Counted from the stretch's first letter, positions 43,979 through 53,624 are shown. The stretch is DNA of 64,000 nucleotides from Nocardioides luti (GCF_014212315.1 NZ_JACKXE010000001.1:1178001-1242000), one strand, 5' to 3'. Notes: generated by a model from the sequence alone, not told the origin. A program made the numbers and translations.

Positions 43979-44455
43979 TCAATCCATGCCCTTGAGCCGG
44001 CGACCGACCGCCTGCTCGGTCTCGCGGTTGGCCTGCCGCTCGGCCAGGGCGGCCCGCTTGTCCCACGACTTCTTGCCCTTGGCGAGCGCGATCTCGATCT
44101 TGGCGCGACCGTCGACGAAGTACATCGCCAGCGGGACGATCGTCAGGCCCTTCTCGTTCACCCGGCGCTCGATCTTGTCGATCTCCACGCGGTTGAGCAG
44201 CAGCTTGCGCTTGCGCCGGGCGGCGTGGTTGGTCCAGGTGCCCTGGGAGTACTCCGGGATGTGCACGTTGTGCAGCCAGGCCTCGTGGCCGTCGATGTCC
44301 ACAAAGCCGTCGACCAGCGAGGCGCGCCCCATCCGCAGCGACTTCACCTCGGTCCCCACGAGCACCATGCCGGCCTCGTAGGTGTCCTCGATGTGGTAGT
44401 CGTGCCGCGCCTTCTTGTTCTGCGCGACGAGCTTGCGCCCCTGTTCCTTCGGCAT
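43979..44455 (-). CDS. smpB: SsrA-binding protein SmpB
   Basis: RNA-binding partner of tmRNA in ribosome rescue. The 158 residues contain the N-terminal [20 protein letters not shown], the [19 protein letters not shown] segment, the [12 protein letters not shown] segment and the C-terminal [20 protein letters not shown] with a basic tail ([14 protein letters not shown]) that becomes helical in the empty mRNA channel. ATG 44455. It is flanked on both sides by copies of the same interspersed repeat. ssrA is 3.2 kb away on the same strand, separated by accessory genes. Confidence 0.97.
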   Translation of the reverse strand: MPKEQGRKLVAQNKKARHDYHIEDTYEAGMVLVGTEVKSLRMGRASLVDGFVDIDGHEAWLHNVHIPEYSQGTWTNHAARRKRKLLLNRVEIDKIERRVNEKGLTIVPLAMYFVDGRAKIEIALAKGKKSWDKRAALAERQANRETEQAVGRRLKGMD

Positions 44456-44484
44456 CCCACCAGTCTCTCAGAGCGGGCAACGTG

Positions 44485-44582
44485 GTTTCGAGACGGTCGC
44501 TGCGCGACCTCCTCAACCACCGGGCGAGACGGTCGCTGCGCGACCTCCTCAACCACCGGGCGAGACGGTCGCTGCGCGGCTC
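44485..44582. repeat. Tandem array of three 36-bp interspersed repeats
   Basis: Full copies start at CGAGACGGTCGCTGCGCGAC (44489), again at 44525, and a third, partial one at 44561, giving a 36-base period; the copies are identical until the third diverges after GCGCG. Each carries the GGTCGC-TGC-GCGACC stem followed by CTCCTCAACCACCGG. No spacers of differing sequence separate the copies and no cas genes exist, so this is not CRISPR. It lies between smpB and the M23 gene and touches the end of the latter. Confidence 0.78.
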
Positions 44583-44585
44583 CGC

Positions 44586-45848
44586 TCAGAACCAGTTCAT
44601 CGGGTCCACGGGCTTGCCGTTGACCATCACCGTGAAGTGCAGGTGGCAGCCGGTGGACCAGCCGGTGGTGCCGACGTACCCGACGACGTCGCCGCGGCCG
44701 ACGCTCGCGCCCCGGCCGACGTTGTAGCGCGAGAGGTGGTTGTAGATGACCGTGACGTTCTTGCCGTTGACGGTGCCGACGTTGAGGTAGAGCCGGTTGC
44801 CCCAGACGGAGGAGTAGTACTCCGACATCACGGTGCCGCCGCCGACGGCGTAGAGCGGCTGGCCGCAGCCGGCGCCGAAGTCGGTGCCGTCGTGCAGGCC
44901 CCAGTAGTGGTAGATCGGGTGGATGCGGTAGCCGAACGGCGAGGTGACGGGGCCGGAGACCGGGCGGGCCAGGAAGCCACCGGTGTCACCGTGGTAGCCG
45001 CCGCGGGCGTTCCGGGCGGCCCGACGGGCCTGCGCCAGGATCCGCTGCTTGATCTGGTTCTCCTTGTGGCGCAGCCGCACCAGCGCGGCCCGGTCCTTGC
45101 GGCGGGCCTCGCGGGCGCCGGCGCGGGCGTCGCGGCGCTGATCGACGACGGCGACCACGGCCTCCTTGGCGGCGACGGCCTCCTCGCTGAGGTCCTTCAT
45201 CGTGACCAAGTGGGCCGCGGCCTCCTGGCGCTGGACCTCGACGGCGTCCTTGGCGGTCTCGACCTGGTTCTCCCGGACCTGGAGCAGCACCTCGGCGGCG
45301 TGCAGGTCGTCGTACGCGCGAGTCTCGCGGCCGACGATGACGTTCTGCGCCTCCATCCGGCGCGACAGGTCGGCCGGGGTCTGCGCGTCGAGGAGCGAGG
45401 CGAAGGCCAGCAGCTGCGGGTCGCCCTCCTCGTAGATCGAGGTGACGGTGTCGGTGACCTGGAGGCGCTGGGTCTCGAGGTCGGCCTGGCCCTGGTCCAG
45501 GTCGGCCTGCGCCTGGGCGAGCCGGTCCTCGGCCTCGACGAGCTTCGCCTGCATCTCGTCGTCGCGGATCCGGGCGGCGTGGAGCTTGGCGCGCGCGTCC
45601 TGCAGCACGGCGCGGGCGTCCTGGAGCTGGGCGCGGGCCGCGTCGAGCGCGGCCGTCGCGCGCCGCAGCCGGCCGCTGGACTCGTCGAGGTCGTGGGACT
45701 TCGACTTGATCTGGCCCTGGACCTGGTGCTGCCTGTGCTTGAGGTGGTCTTCTGCGTTCGCGAGCGGGGCCAGGACGCCGACGGAGAGTGCGCAGGCCGC
45801 AGTGGCCGCCACCAGTCGAGGGCGTGTGGCGCTGGGGAAGTAGCGCAC
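44586..45848 (-). CDS. Secreted M23 (LytM) peptidoglycan endopeptidase with coiled coil
   Basis: A 420-residue exported protein. A signal peptide (to about residue 32, ending PLANA) is followed by a long coiled coil (about 40-280) with heptad LDAARAQLQDARAVLQ units, then the M23 domain: LHDGTDFGAG (His and Asp zinc ligands) and TGCHLHFTVMV (HxH). The coiled coil plus LytM layout is that of EnvC and similar FtsEX-activated division hydrolases; it follows ftsX by 54 bases. It therefore probably splits septal peptidoglycan on command of FtsEX. The GTG start at 45848 is at the start of the signal peptide. Confidence 0.93.
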   Translation of the reverse strand: MRYFPSATRPRLVAATAACALSVGVLAPLANAEDHLKHRQHQVQGQIKSKSHDLDESSGRLRRATAALDAARAQLQDARAVLQDARAKLHAARIRDDEMQAKLVEAEDRLAQAQADLDQGQADLETQRLQVTDTVTSIYEEGDPQLLAFASLLDAQTPADLSRRMEAQNVIVGRETRAYDDLHAAEVLLQVRENQVETAKDAVEVQRQEAAAHLVTMKDLSEEAVAAKEAVVAVVDQRRDARAGAREARRKDRAALVRLRHKENQIKQRILAQARRAARNARGGYHGDTGGFLARPVSGPVTSPFGYRIHPIYHYWGLHDGTDFGAGCGQPLYAVGGGTVMSEYYSSVWGNRLYLNVGTVNGKNVTVIYNHLSRYNVGRGASVGRGDVVGYVGTTGWSTGCHLHFTVMVNGKPVDPMNWF

Positions 45849-45902
45849 CGGTCTGCCTTCAGTGTTCGGGGAAGTGAACGGCTCGACCGTAACCCGTGCG
45901 GG

Positions 45903-46814
45903 TCAGACTTTGAGGTATTTGCGGGTCAGCACGAGTGTCGGCAGCAGCGTGAGGATCGGACCGAGGATCGCGATGGCGATCACGGCGACGCCGTACTCCG
46001 GCAGACCGACCCACGGGATGAAGTTCAGCCGGCCCTCGATGCGCTGGTGCACGCCGAAGTACATGAAGGCCCCGAGGCCTCCGGCGGCGAGCGCGACGCC
46101 GATCAGCGCGGTGACCAGTGCCTCCAGGAGGAACGGCAGCGCGATGTAGAGCGTGGAGGCGCCGACCAGGCGCATGATGCCGATCTCGCGGCGGCGGGCG
46201 AACGCCGCCAGCCGGATCGTGTTGCCCACCAGGAGCAGCGCGGCGAAGACGAGGAACGCCGCCGTGCCGAGCGCTCCCCACTGCAGGGCCTTGATCGAGC
46301 CGTAGATCGGCTTGAGCACCTCGTGGAGGTCCTGGATCCGGGAGACGCCGTTGAGCCCGACGAGGGCGCTCTTGATGCCGTCGTACTGCTCGGGGTTCTT
46401 CAGCGTGATCCACACCGACTCGGGCATGTCGTCGGCGGTGGCGGCCGGGTTGGGGCCGTCGAACTTCTCCGGCCCGAGCAGGGTCTTGACCTTCTCGAAG
46501 GCCTGCTCCTTGGTCTCGGTGTAGTAGCCCTGGACCTCGGGGTTGTCCTCGACGACCTTGGCGATCGCCGCCTTCTGCGCGTCGGTGACCTCACCGGTGC
46601 AGGACGGGTTGTCGTCGTTGGCCTTGCAGAGGAAGGCGGTGATCTGGAGCTCGCTGCCCCACTGCTGGGCGGCCTTGTCGGCCTGCTGGTTGAGCAGCAC
46701 GCCCAGCCCGACGAGCGTCAGGGAGACGAACAGGGTCAGGATCACCGCGATGTGCATCGACAGGTTGCGGCGCAGCCCTTGGCCGAGCTCGGAGAAGACG
46801 TAACGCAACTGCAT
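45903..46814 (-). CDS. ftsX: Cell division protein FtsX
   Basis: Permease-like partner of FtsE that links cytoplasmic ATP use to wall hydrolases. In the 303 residues, one membrane helix (about 20-45) is followed by a large extracellular loop (about 45-170; FLCKANDDNPSCTGEV has two cysteines, probably a disulfide) and three C-terminal helices, as in mycobacterial FtsX. The region FARRREIGIMRLVGAS is the cytoplasmic loop that contacts FtsE. Follows ftsE by 57 bases and precedes the M23 hydrolase. Confidence 0.96.
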   Translation of the reverse strand: MQLRYVFSELGQGLRRNLSMHIAVILTLFVSLTLVGLGVLLNQQADKAAQQWGSELQITAFLCKANDDNPSCTGEVTDAQKAAIAKVVEDNPEVQGYYTETKEQAFEKVKTLLGPEKFDGPNPAATADDMPESVWITLKNPEQYDGIKSALVGLNGVSRIQDLHEVLKPIYGSIKALQWGALGTAAFLVFAALLLVGNTIRLAAFARRREIGIMRLVGASTLYIALPFLLEALVTALIGVALAAGGLGAFMYFGVHQRIEGRLNFIPWVGLPEYGVAVIAIAILGPILTLLPTLVLTRKYLKV

Positions 46815-46871
46815 GGGGGAAAGGCTCTCTTCGGGGTCGGGGACCGTTCCGGTGGGTCAGGAGGGTGCAGG

Positions 46872-47561
46872 TCAGTGCTGGAAGCCGTAGACGCCCTGCG
46901 CCTGGTCGCGGATCACGCGGCCCTCGTCGAGCTCGATGACGCGCTTGCGCATCTGGTCGACGATCCCGGCGTCGTGGGTCGCCATGACCACGGTGGTGCC
47001 GGTGCGGTTGATCCGGTCGAGCAGCTTCATGATGCCCACGGACGTCGTGGGGTCGAGGTTGCCGGTGGGCTCGTCGCAGATCAGGATCTGCGGCCGGTTG
47101 ACGAACGCGCGGGCGATCGCGACGCGCTGCTGCTCGCCGCCCGACAGCTCGTCGGGCATCCGGTCGCCCTTGCCCTCGAGACCGACCAGCTCGAGCGTCT
47201 CGGGGACGACGGAGGCGATCTCGGAGCGCGACTTGCCGATGACCTGCAGCGCGAACGCGACGTTCTCGCTGACGGTCTTGTTGGGGAGGAGCCGGAAGTC
47301 CTGGAAGACCGTGCCGATGGAGCGCCGCAGCCGCGGCACCTTCCACGCGGCCAGCCGGTTGATCTCCTTGCCGGCGACGTAGACGCGGCCGGAGGTGGCG
47401 CGGTACTCCCGCAGCACCAGGCGGAGGAACGTGGACTTGCCGGACCCCGAGGTCCCGACGAGGAAGACGAACTCGCCCTTGTCCACGTCGACCGAGACCT
47501 GGTCGAGGGCAGGGGCCGCCTGGCCGGGGTAGGTCTTGGAGACCTTTTCGAAGCGAATCAC
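46872..47561 (-). CDS. ftsE: Cell division ATP-binding protein FtsE
   Basis: Cytoplasmic ATPase of the FtsEX complex (229 residues). Walker [10 protein letters not shown] near residue 36-44, signature [14 protein letters not shown], Walker [14 protein letters not shown] and the H-loop VVMATHDAG are complete. The GTG start at 47561 is seven bases from TACCCT (complement of 47569-47574), a leaderless promoter for the ftsEX-M23-smpB group. An amylosucrase gene now sits between prfB and ftsE, which are neighbours in many actinobacteria. Confidence 0.97.
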   Translation of the reverse strand: MIRFEKVSKTYPGQAAPALDQVSVDVDKGEFVFLVGTSGSGKSTFLRLVLREYRATSGRVYVAGKEINRLAAWKVPRLRRSIGTVFQDFRLLPNKTVSENVAFALQVIGKSRSEIASVVPETLELVGLEGKGDRMPDELSGGEQQRVAIARAFVNRPQILICDEPTGNLDPTTSVGIMKLLDRINRTGTTVVMATHDAGIVDQMRKRVIELDEGRVIRDQAQGVYGFQH

Positions 47562-47634
47562 CGGATCGAGGGTAGTCGAGTCACCTGAGAGCCACCGGGA
47601 CCCCGCGTGGAGCGCCCCGCCAGGGTGTCGTGAC

Positions 47635-49539
47635 TCACCCCGGTGCGTCGACCACCCACCACGCGGCGTACGCCGGCAGCCAGACGACCCCGTCGGAGCC
47701 GGCGGTCACCGGGTGACCCCCGAGGGCATCGTGCGGAGCGGTGAGCCCCGCCTCGGCGAGCCGGTGCAGCGGGAACGGGCGCGGCTCGCCGGTCACGTTG
47801 TACAGCCCCACCATCGGCCCGCTGGCGTGGGCGCGGACCGTGGCGAGGACGCCGGGGTCGGTGTCGAGCAGCACCCGGCTGGGCGCCGACGCGTGCAGCT
47901 GCGGCAGCCCGGCCCGGACCCGGGCGAGGTGGGCGAGCCCGGTGAAGACCTTGCCGGGGACGGTCCGCAGGTCGTGGCGCTCCGCGGCCCGGGCCTCGTC
48001 GAGCCGGGGCCGGTGCGCCCAGCGGTTGTCGTCGCCGTGGCCGGGCTCGTCGGCCCAGTCGGGGTCGTTGGGCTGGCCGAGCTCGTCGCCGCTCCAGACG
48101 ACCGGCACGCCGCCCCAGCCGGCGACGATCGCATGCGCCAGGAACAGCCGGGCCAGGCCGCCGGTCCGGTCGGTGTCCAGGCCGACCAGCGCGGCCGCCG
48201 TCCCGCTGATCCGCCGGTCGCCCGTCTCGGGGTTGGCCTGGAAGACGAGGCCGTCGGCCCACGAGCCGGGGAACTCGCCGGCGTACCAGTCGGCCAGGAA
48301 GCGCCGGTGGTCGTGGCCGTTCAGCCCGACCGCCGCGGCGTCGCCGTCGTCGATGGCCCAGCCGATGTCGTCGTGGCAGCGCACGTAGGCGATCCAGGTG
48401 CCGGTGCTGGGCGCCGCGGGCAGCGACGCGAGGGCGTGCCGGGCCAGGACGGTGTCCCGGGTGGCCAGCATCGACCAGACCTGCACCATCAGGCTGTTGT
48501 GGTAGGCGAGGTCGCTCACTCGGCCGGCGTGGTGGCCGGTGCCGAGGTACTGCACCAGGTCGCGCGGCCCGACGATCGCCTCGGCCTTGAACACCAGCGC
48601 CGGCGCGGCGAGCCGGGCCACGCTGCGCAGCACCTGGGTGATCGCGTGCACCTCGGGCTGGTTCTGGCAGCTGGTGCCGAGCCGCTTCCAGAGGAACGCG
48701 ATGGCGTCCAGCCGCAGCACCTCCACCCCGACGTTCGCCAGCGCCAGGATGATGTCGGCGAACTCCAGCAGGACCTCGGGGTTGCCCCAGTTGAGGTCCC
48801 ACTGCCAGGAGTTGAAGGTCGTCCAGACCCACGCGCCGAGCTCCTCGTCGAAGGTGAAGCTGCCGGGCGCGAAGTCCGGGAACACCTCCGGCAGGGTCTG
48901 CTCGAAGGCGTCGGGCAGGGTGCGGTCCTCGTGGACGTGGAAGTAGTCGCGGTACGCCGGGTCGCCGGCGCGCGCCTTGACCGCCCACTCGTGCTCGCGG
49001 GCGACGTGGTTGAGCACGAGGTCGACGACCAGGCTGATCCCCCGGCCCCGCAGCGTGGTCGCGAGGTCGCGGAGGTCGTCCATGGTGCCGAGGTCCGGCC
49101 GCACCGAGCGGTAGTCCTGCACGGCGTAGCCGCCGTCGTTGTCGCCCTCGCGGGGCTGCAGCAGCGGCATCAGGTGGAGGTAGGTGACCCCGAGCTCCTC
49201 GAGGTAGTCCAGCCGCTCCCCCAGCCCGGCCAGGTCGTCGCCGAACCGCTCGGTGTAGCAGGCGTAGCCGAACATCCCGGGCTGCTGCAGCCAGTCGGGC
49301 GCGAGCAGCCGCCGCTGGTCCAGCCGGTGCAGGTCGGCCGGGCGGTCGGCGTACGCCGTGGCCGCGAGCGTGACCAGGCTCCGCGCGACCCGCTCGGGGT
49401 GCGGGTAGACGCCGGCCAGGCCGTCGAGGAGGTCGTCCCACCAGCGGTCCAGGCGCAGCGCGAAGGCCTCGCGGCGGTCGTCGCCGAGCCCGGCGAGCAC
49501 GGCAGCGGCGGCGGCATGGACGTCATCGGGGGTAGCCAT
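47635..49539 (-). CDS. Amylosucrase-type GH13 sucrose-active enzyme
   Basis: A 634-residue cytoplasmic enzyme. It closely follows amylosucrase (GH13_4), which moves glucose from sucrose to an alpha-glucan: [14 protein letters not shown], then [20 protein letters not shown], the [12 protein letters not shown] segment, catalytic Asp in [20 protein letters not shown], catalytic Glu in [13 protein letters not shown] and the transition-state Asp in [11 protein letters not shown]. The product could be a glycogen-like polymer or sucrose isomers such as turanose. ATG 49539. It is divergent from a lipoprotein gene and unrelated to the cell-division neighbours, so it looks inserted. Confidence 0.94.
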   Translation of the reverse strand: MATPDDVHAAAAAVLAGLGDDRREAFALRLDRWWDDLLDGLAGVYPHPERVARSLVTLAATAYADRPADLHRLDQRRLLAPDWLQQPGMFGYACYTERFGDDLAGLGERLDYLEELGVTYLHLMPLLQPREGDNDGGYAVQDYRSVRPDLGTMDDLRDLATTLRGRGISLVVDLVLNHVAREHEWAVKARAGDPAYRDYFHVHEDRTLPDAFEQTLPEVFPDFAPGSFTFDEELGAWVWTTFNSWQWDLNWGNPEVLLEFADIILALANVGVEVLRLDAIAFLWKRLGTSCQNQPEVHAITQVLRSVARLAAPALVFKAEAIVGPRDLVQYLGTGHHAGRVSDLAYHNSLMVQVWSMLATRDTVLARHALASLPAAPSTGTWIAYVRCHDDIGWAIDDGDAAAVGLNGHDHRRFLADWYAGEFPGSWADGLVFQANPETGDRRISGTAAALVGLDTDRTGGLARLFLAHAIVAGWGGVPVVWSGDELGQPNDPDWADEPGHGDDNRWAHRPRLDEARAAERHDLRTVPGKVFTGLAHLARVRAGLPQLHASAPSRVLLDTDPGVLATVRAHASGPMVGLYNVTGEPRPFPLHRLAEAGLTAPHDALGGHPVTAGSDGVVWLPAYAAWWVVDAPG

Positions 49540-49581
49540 CGGGTGTCATTCAAGCGCACCGGGGGTCGTATGTTGAGGCCC

Positions 49582-50241
49582 ATGTCCGACGTACGGCGCC
49601 CCGCGCTCGCCACCGCGCTGACGGCACTCCTGCTGCTCGGCGCGACGGCCTGCACCGACGACGCCCCGAAGGCCCCGGCCGCCGCCCCGTCCGACCCGGC
49701 GACGCCGCTGGAGGACCTCGACACCGGGAGCCTGGTGATCGTGCGCGACGCCTTCTGCGACCGGGTCTCGCCGGCCGAGGTGGAGGCGGTCCTCGGTGCC
49801 GAGGTCGACACGTCCACGTCGTACGACAACGGCCAGCCGGCGCAGCTCAGCGACCGCGTCAAGGACGTCGCTCACGAGTTCGGCTGCACGTGGACGGCCA
49901 CCGACGGCACGGTCGGGCGCGCCTGGGTCTTCGCTCCCCCGGTGACGCCTGCCCGGGCGCGACTGCTCGTGAAGGCGGCCCCGGACGAGGCCGGGGACGG
50001 GTGCACCCGGGCCGGGGACGCGGCGGACTTCGGTGCTCCGTCCGTGGCCGTCGTCTGCGACGGGCCGAAGCGGCACGAGGCGTCCTTCCACGGCCTCTTC
50101 GGCGACGCCTGGCTGTCCTGCTCGCTCACCCTGCCCGCGGACGGGGCCGGCGCCGGGTCCACCGACCGCCAGGCCCTCCTCGACCGCACCGGCACGTGGT
50201 GCGTCGACGTCGCGCAGGCGGCCGCCGCCGGCTCCGGCTAG
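49582..50241 (+). CDS. Cysteine-rich uncharacterised lipoprotein
   Basis: A 219-residue exported protein. The signal ends in LLLGATAC, a weak lipobox. The mature domain has six cysteines ([33 protein letters not shown]), an even number consistent with three disulfides, and [14 protein letters not shown] resembles the DUF3558-type lipoprotein pattern, though I would not assign it. ATG 49582 is seven bases after TATGTT (49569-49574), a leaderless start; an ATG at 49570 lies inside that box. Its stop shares CTAG with the prfB stop. Confidence 0.73.
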   Translation: MSDVRRPALATALTALLLLGATACTDDAPKAPAAAPSDPATPLEDLDTGSLVIVRDAFCDRVSPAEVEAVLGAEVDTSTSYDNGQPAQLSDRVKDVAHEFGCTWTATDGTVGRAWVFAPPVTPARARLLVKAAPDEAGDGCTRAGDAADFGAPSVAVVCDGPKRHEASFHGLFGDAWLSCSLTLPADGAGAGSTDRQALLDRTGTWCVDVAQAAAAGSG

Positions 50242-51356
50242 TTGTTCTCGGCCTGGTCGGCACCGCGGCGCCAGCGGATGCCGGCCTCCAGGAAGCCGTC
50301 GAGGTCGCCGTCGAAGACCGCGGTCGGGTTCCCGACCTCGAAGCCGGTCCGCAGGTCCTTGACCACCTGGTAGGGGTTGAGGACGTAGTTGCGCATCTGG
50401 TCGCCCCAGCTGGCCTGGACGTCGCCGCGCAGGCCGTCGAGGTGGGCCTTCTCCTCGGCCTTCTTGAGCGCCAGCAGCTTGGCCTTGAGCACCACCATGG
50501 CGCTGGCCTTGTTCTGCAGCTGGGACTTCTCGTTCTGGCAGGAGACGACCGTGCCGGTCGGGATGTGCGTGAGCCGCACCGCGGAGTCGGTCGTGTTGAC
50601 CGACTGGCCGCCGGGGCCGCCGGAGCGGTAGACGTCGACGCGGATCTCCTCGTCGGGCACGTCGATCTCGTCGGTCTGCTCGAGCACGGGCACGACCTCG
50701 ACCGCGGCGAAGCTGGTCTGGCGGCGGCCCTGGTTGTCGAAGGGGCTGATCCGCACGAGGCGGTGGGTGCCGGCCTCGACGCTGAGCGTGCCGTAGGCGT
50801 ACGGCGCGTGGATGGCGAAGGTGGCCGACTTCAGGCCGGCCTCCTCGGCGTACGACGTCTCGTAGACCTCGACGGGGTACTTGTGCTGCTCGGCCCAGCG
50901 GACGTACATCCGCATCAGGGTCTCGGCGAAGTCCGCGGCGTCGACACCGCCGGCGCCGGCGCGGATCGAGACGAGCGCCTCGCGGGCGTCGTACTCGCCG
51001 TTGAGCAGGGTGCGGACCTCGAGCACCTCGACCGACTTCTTGATCCGGGCGAGCTCGCGGTCGGCGTCGGCGAGCGCCTCAGCGTCGCCCTCCTCCTGGC
51101 CGAGCTCGACCATGATCTCGAGGTCCTCGATGCGGCCGGTCAGCGAGTCGAAGCGGTCGACCTCGCCCTGGAGGGCGGAGAGCCGGCCGGTGACGCGGGT
51201 CGCGTTGTCCTGGTCGTCCCAGAGGTCGGGCGCGGCGACCTGCTCGCCGAGGTCGGCGATCTCACGGCGCATCTCAGCGATGTCGAGCACCTGCTCGATG
51301 GTGAACATCGTCGCCTGGAGCGTCTTGATCTGCTGGTCGTAATCAGGTCCTGCCAC
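50238..51356 (-). CDS. prfB: Peptide chain release factor 2
   Basis: Terminates translation at UGA and UAA. The 372-residue protein shows [12 protein letters not shown] at its start, the SPF-type recognition motif in [17 protein letters not shown] near residue 198-214, and GGQ in [19 protein letters not shown] near 247. The frame is continuous: there is no internal UGA and no programmed +1 frameshift, as usual for actinobacteria. The GTG at 51356 (VAGPDYDQ) is preferred over an upstream start; TAGTCT lies eight bases before it. Its stop overlaps the convergent lipoprotein gene. Confidence 0.97.
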   Translation of the reverse strand: MAGPDYDQQIKTLQATMFTIEQVLDIAEMRREIADLGEQVAAPDLWDDQDNATRVTGRLSALQGEVDRFDSLTGRIEDLEIMVELGQEEGDAEALADADRELARIKKSVEVLEVRTLLNGEYDAREALVSIRAGAGGVDAADFAETLMRMYVRWAEQHKYPVEVYETSYAEEAGLKSATFAIHAPYAYGTLSVEAGTHRLVRISPFDNQGRRQTSFAAVEVVPVLEQTDEIDVPDEEIRVDVYRSGGPGGQSVNTTDSAVRLTHIPTGTVVSCQNEKSQLQNKASAMVVLKAKLLALKKAEEKAHLDGLRGDVQASWGDQMRNYVLNPYQVVKDLRTGFEVGNPTAVFDGDLDGFLEAGIRWRRGADQAENN

Positions 51357-51449
51357 GAGAGTCGAGACTACCGGCACCCCCCGCCGCGACCGAAACCGAT
51401 TGCTTCCCCCATGGGTCGGTCGCAGCGAGGGGTGACGAGCGGGGGCAGC

Positions 51450-52253
51450 TCAGAAGCTGCAGAGGACCTCGGGCGAGCCGACCGCCGGGCGGGCCTGGGC
51501 GTCACCGAGGGCGGTGTACTGGAACGCGAGGCGGAAGACGCCGTGGATGTCGGTGGTCTTCTTCTGCGACTCCAGCAGCGCGAAGGTGCCGGTGTAGAGC
51601 TCGGTCCCGTCGCCGACCACGTCGATCTTCGCCGAGGCGTCGGTGTCGGCGTCGTCGGACATGCCGTAGGTCGCCTTGAGCGTGATGCACTCGCGCGCGA
51701 GGTTGAAGTCGATGAAGCCCGTCGGGTCCTGGGCACTGTAGTAGCCGCCCTCGAACGACTTGGGGAACTCGACGGTGGCGATGCTCAGCGTCCGCTGCTT
51801 GTACATGAACGACTGGTCCCGCACGGACAGGTCGAAGAGCTTGTGCCACTTGTAGATCGTCACGGCGACCGCCTTGCTGACGCCCTTGCGGTGCTGGCCG
51901 CTCGCGGCCTTGACGACGCGGTACTTCCGCTCGAGCATCGTGCTCGGCTTGTCCGAGACCTCGTAGCGGCCCTTCTTGTTCAGCGTCGCGGTGCCGGTGG
52001 GCTTCCAGCCCTGGTCGCCGATCTTCTGCTGCAGGACGACCGTCTGGCCGGCGGCCTTGGGCGAGACCTGGCCCTTGAAGGTGATCTTCTTGCCGGACAC
52101 CAGCTCGGTCGTGCTGGGCTTGATCGTGACGTCGTACGCCGTCGCGCGGTGCGCGGGCGCGGCGGTGGCCGTCGTGACGGCGGTCGTGGTGAGCACGCCG
52201 GCCGTCAGGGCGACGGTCGCGGCGGCCGAGAGCAGGCGGTGGGTGGTGCGCAT
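51450..52253 (-). CDS. Secreted protein with Ig-like domain, function unknown
   Basis: A 267-residue exported protein with a signal peptide ending near residue 32 (TTATAAPAHR). The first part is a beta-sandwich of the Ig type (VTIKPSTTELVSGKKITFKG, QTVVLQQKIGDQGWKPTGTA, YRVVKAASGQHRKG), similar to the repeats in the M15 protein at 34442-35845. The second part (about 130-267) has KLFDLSVRDQSFMYKQ, FPKSFEGGYYSAQDPTGFIDF and two Cys. No enzyme motif is seen. ATG 52253 has AAGGGGA six bases upstream. Confidence 0.78.
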   Translation of the reverse strand: MRTTHRLLSAAATVALTAGVLTTTAVTTATAAPAHRATAYDVTIKPSTTELVSGKKITFKGQVSPKAAGQTVVLQQKIGDQGWKPTGTATLNKKGRYEVSDKPSTMLERKYRVVKAASGQHRKGVSKAVAVTIYKWHKLFDLSVRDQSFMYKQRTLSIATVEFPKSFEGGYYSAQDPTGFIDFNLARECITLKATYGMSDDADTDASAKIDVVGDGTELYTGTFALLESQKKTTDIHGVFRLAFQYTALGDAQARPAVGSPEVLCSF

Positions 52254-52339
52254 GGTGAGTCCCCTTGGTCGAACGGGTGGGTGCTGGTGAAAGGTCCGAT
52301 ACCGGGGAGCACGGAAAGGTTCGCGGGTGTTTCTGCCCG

Positions 52340-52783
52340 TCAGTCCGCGGTGGCGACGACGGCCGACCCGGTCGCGCCGATCGAGGCCCGCTCGGGTGAG
52401 CCGGGGACGGTGAGCGGCAGGTCGAGCGGCGCCCGGACCCGGACGGTGACGCTGTCGACTGTGGGATCGAGGGCGACGGTGTAGGCGAGACCGGGGTACT
52501 TCCGGTAGGCGCCGATGTCGACCAGGTAGGCGTGCACGGAGGCCCGGGCCGCGGCCGCGGTGAGCTCGAGCCGGTCGTCCGGAACGCCCTCGGTGTAGGT
52601 CTCCTCCCCCGTCGCGCCGAGGTCCGCGCCGCGCAGGGCGGCGCCGTCGGCGATGGTGTCGAGCCCGGAGCGCTGGAGGTACGCCGCGGACGCGTCCACC
52701 ACGAGCGCCACGGCCATCGCGAGCACGATCGCGAAGCCGATGATCATCACCGTGGCCTGACCCCGCTCGTCAGGGCGCCGCAC
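52340..52783 (-). CDS. TadG-like pilus-associated protein
   Basis: A 147-residue membrane-anchored protein: ERGQATVMIIGFAIVLAMAV, an N-terminal helix with the E-R-G-Q-A-T start of the TadG/Flp-assembly family, then a short extracellular domain. In this family the helix inserts in the membrane and may be processed like a prepilin after Gly; the +5 residue is Met, not the usual Glu. Its GTG start lies 14 bases inside the preceding gene, so the genes are translationally linked. Confidence 0.78.
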   Translation of the reverse strand: MRRPDERGQATVMIIGFAIVLAMAVALVVDASAAYLQRSGLDTIADGAALRGADLGATGEETYTEGVPDDRLELTAAAARASVHAYLVDIGAYRKYPGLAYTVALDPTVDSVTVRVRAPLDLPLTVPGSPERASIGATGSAVVATAD

Positions 52784-53225
52784 GGGAGGTCTCCTGGAAC
52801 TGGCCGATCGGCACCGTGTGCGTCGCGTCCAGCGCGAAGCTCGGCGCCTGTCCGCCGAGCGCGCTCGGCATCATCGGCAGGTCCACGCGGGAGCGGACGA
52901 CGACCGTGATGACCGACGTGCCGCTGTGGCAGTCGTGGGGGTACGGCGTGCAGCTGACGCGCACGTCGAGCGGGGCGTCCTCCAGCCCCTGGTCGGCCAG
53001 CGCCTGCCGCGCCGCGACCTCGGCCCGCGCGCGGCCGACCGCGTCGCTCGGCGCCAGCGCGTAGGCCCGTCCCGCCGCCCGGGCCGCGGCGCTCACCCCG
53101 AACGCCCCGCGCTGCACCTCGAAGACCGACAGCACGATCCAGAGCATCGGCACCAGCAGCAGGATGCCGAGCCACACGAGCTCGACCAGGGCGCTGCCGT
53201 GCTCGTCGCGGACCCGCCGCCTCAC
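52770..53225 (-). CDS. TadE-like pseudopilin, second copy
   Basis: A 151-residue TadE-family protein. DEHGSALVELVWLGILLLVP gives a prepilin-like G|SALVEL site with Glu at +5, followed by a hydrophobic helix and a small extracytoplasmic domain with two cysteines (SCTPYPHDCH). TadE proteins are minor pilins needed for assembly of Flp pili. The GTG at 53225 overlaps the preceding stop (GTGA). Confidence 0.83.
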   Translation of the reverse strand: MRRRVRDEHGSALVELVWLGILLLVPMLWIVLSVFEVQRGAFGVSAAARAAGRAYALAPSDAVGRARAEVAARQALADQGLEDAPLDVRVSCTPYPHDCHSGTSVITVVVRSRVDLPMMPSALGGQAPSFALDATHTVPIGQFQETSRAAP

Positions 53226-53620
53226 GGCTGGTCCTCCGGGGTCTCCTCGATCGCCCGGCCGGACACGTGGAGCTCGACCGCCGGGCCGCCGAGCCCCAGC
53301 GCGGGGACCCGGGCGTGCACGGTCACCTCGATCGCCGGCGCCCCGTCGACGAGCACCCGGCGTACGTCCACGTCCTGCGCGAAGCGCCCGGACACGGCGC
53401 CCTGGATCTGGCTGCGGGTGCGGGCCGCGCCGTCCTCGGGCCCGCGGTCGACGGTGGCGGCGTACCGCGCCCCCTCCGACGCGGCCGCCGCGAGCGTGTT
53501 GCGGACGAGCAGCACCAGCCCCACCTGGAGGATCCCGAGGAAGAGCGGCACGAGGACGGCCAGCACCAGCACGAAGTCCACGACCGCGGACCCGCGCGCG
53601 GTGCGGCGCCGGCGCTGCAT
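53222..53620 (-). CDS. TadE-family pseudopilin, first copy
   Basis: A 132-residue TadE-like protein. RTARGSAVVDFVLVLAVLVP gives a prepilin-like site with Asp at the +5 position and a 25-residue hydrophobic helix, then a beta-type extracytoplasmic domain (LVDGAPAIEVTVHARVPALG). The start is only four bases after the stop of the small pilin candidate, so the two are translationally coupled. Confidence 0.86.
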   Translation of the reverse strand: MQRRRRTARGSAVVDFVLVLAVLVPLFLGILQVGLVLLVRNTLAAAASEGARYAATVDRGPEDGAARTRSQIQGAVSGRFAQDVDVRRVLVDGAPAIEVTVHARVPALGLGGPAVELHVSGRAIEETPEDQP

Positions 53621-53624
53621 GGGG

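Noticed and set aside
44485..44582. A short CRISPR array (36-base period)
   Set aside because: Copies are directly abutting, there are no variable spacers, and no cas genes exist in the window.
50238..51356. Programmed +1 frameshift in prfB
   Set aside because: The reading frame is continuous from GTG 51356 to the stop; no in-frame UGA is present near codon 25.
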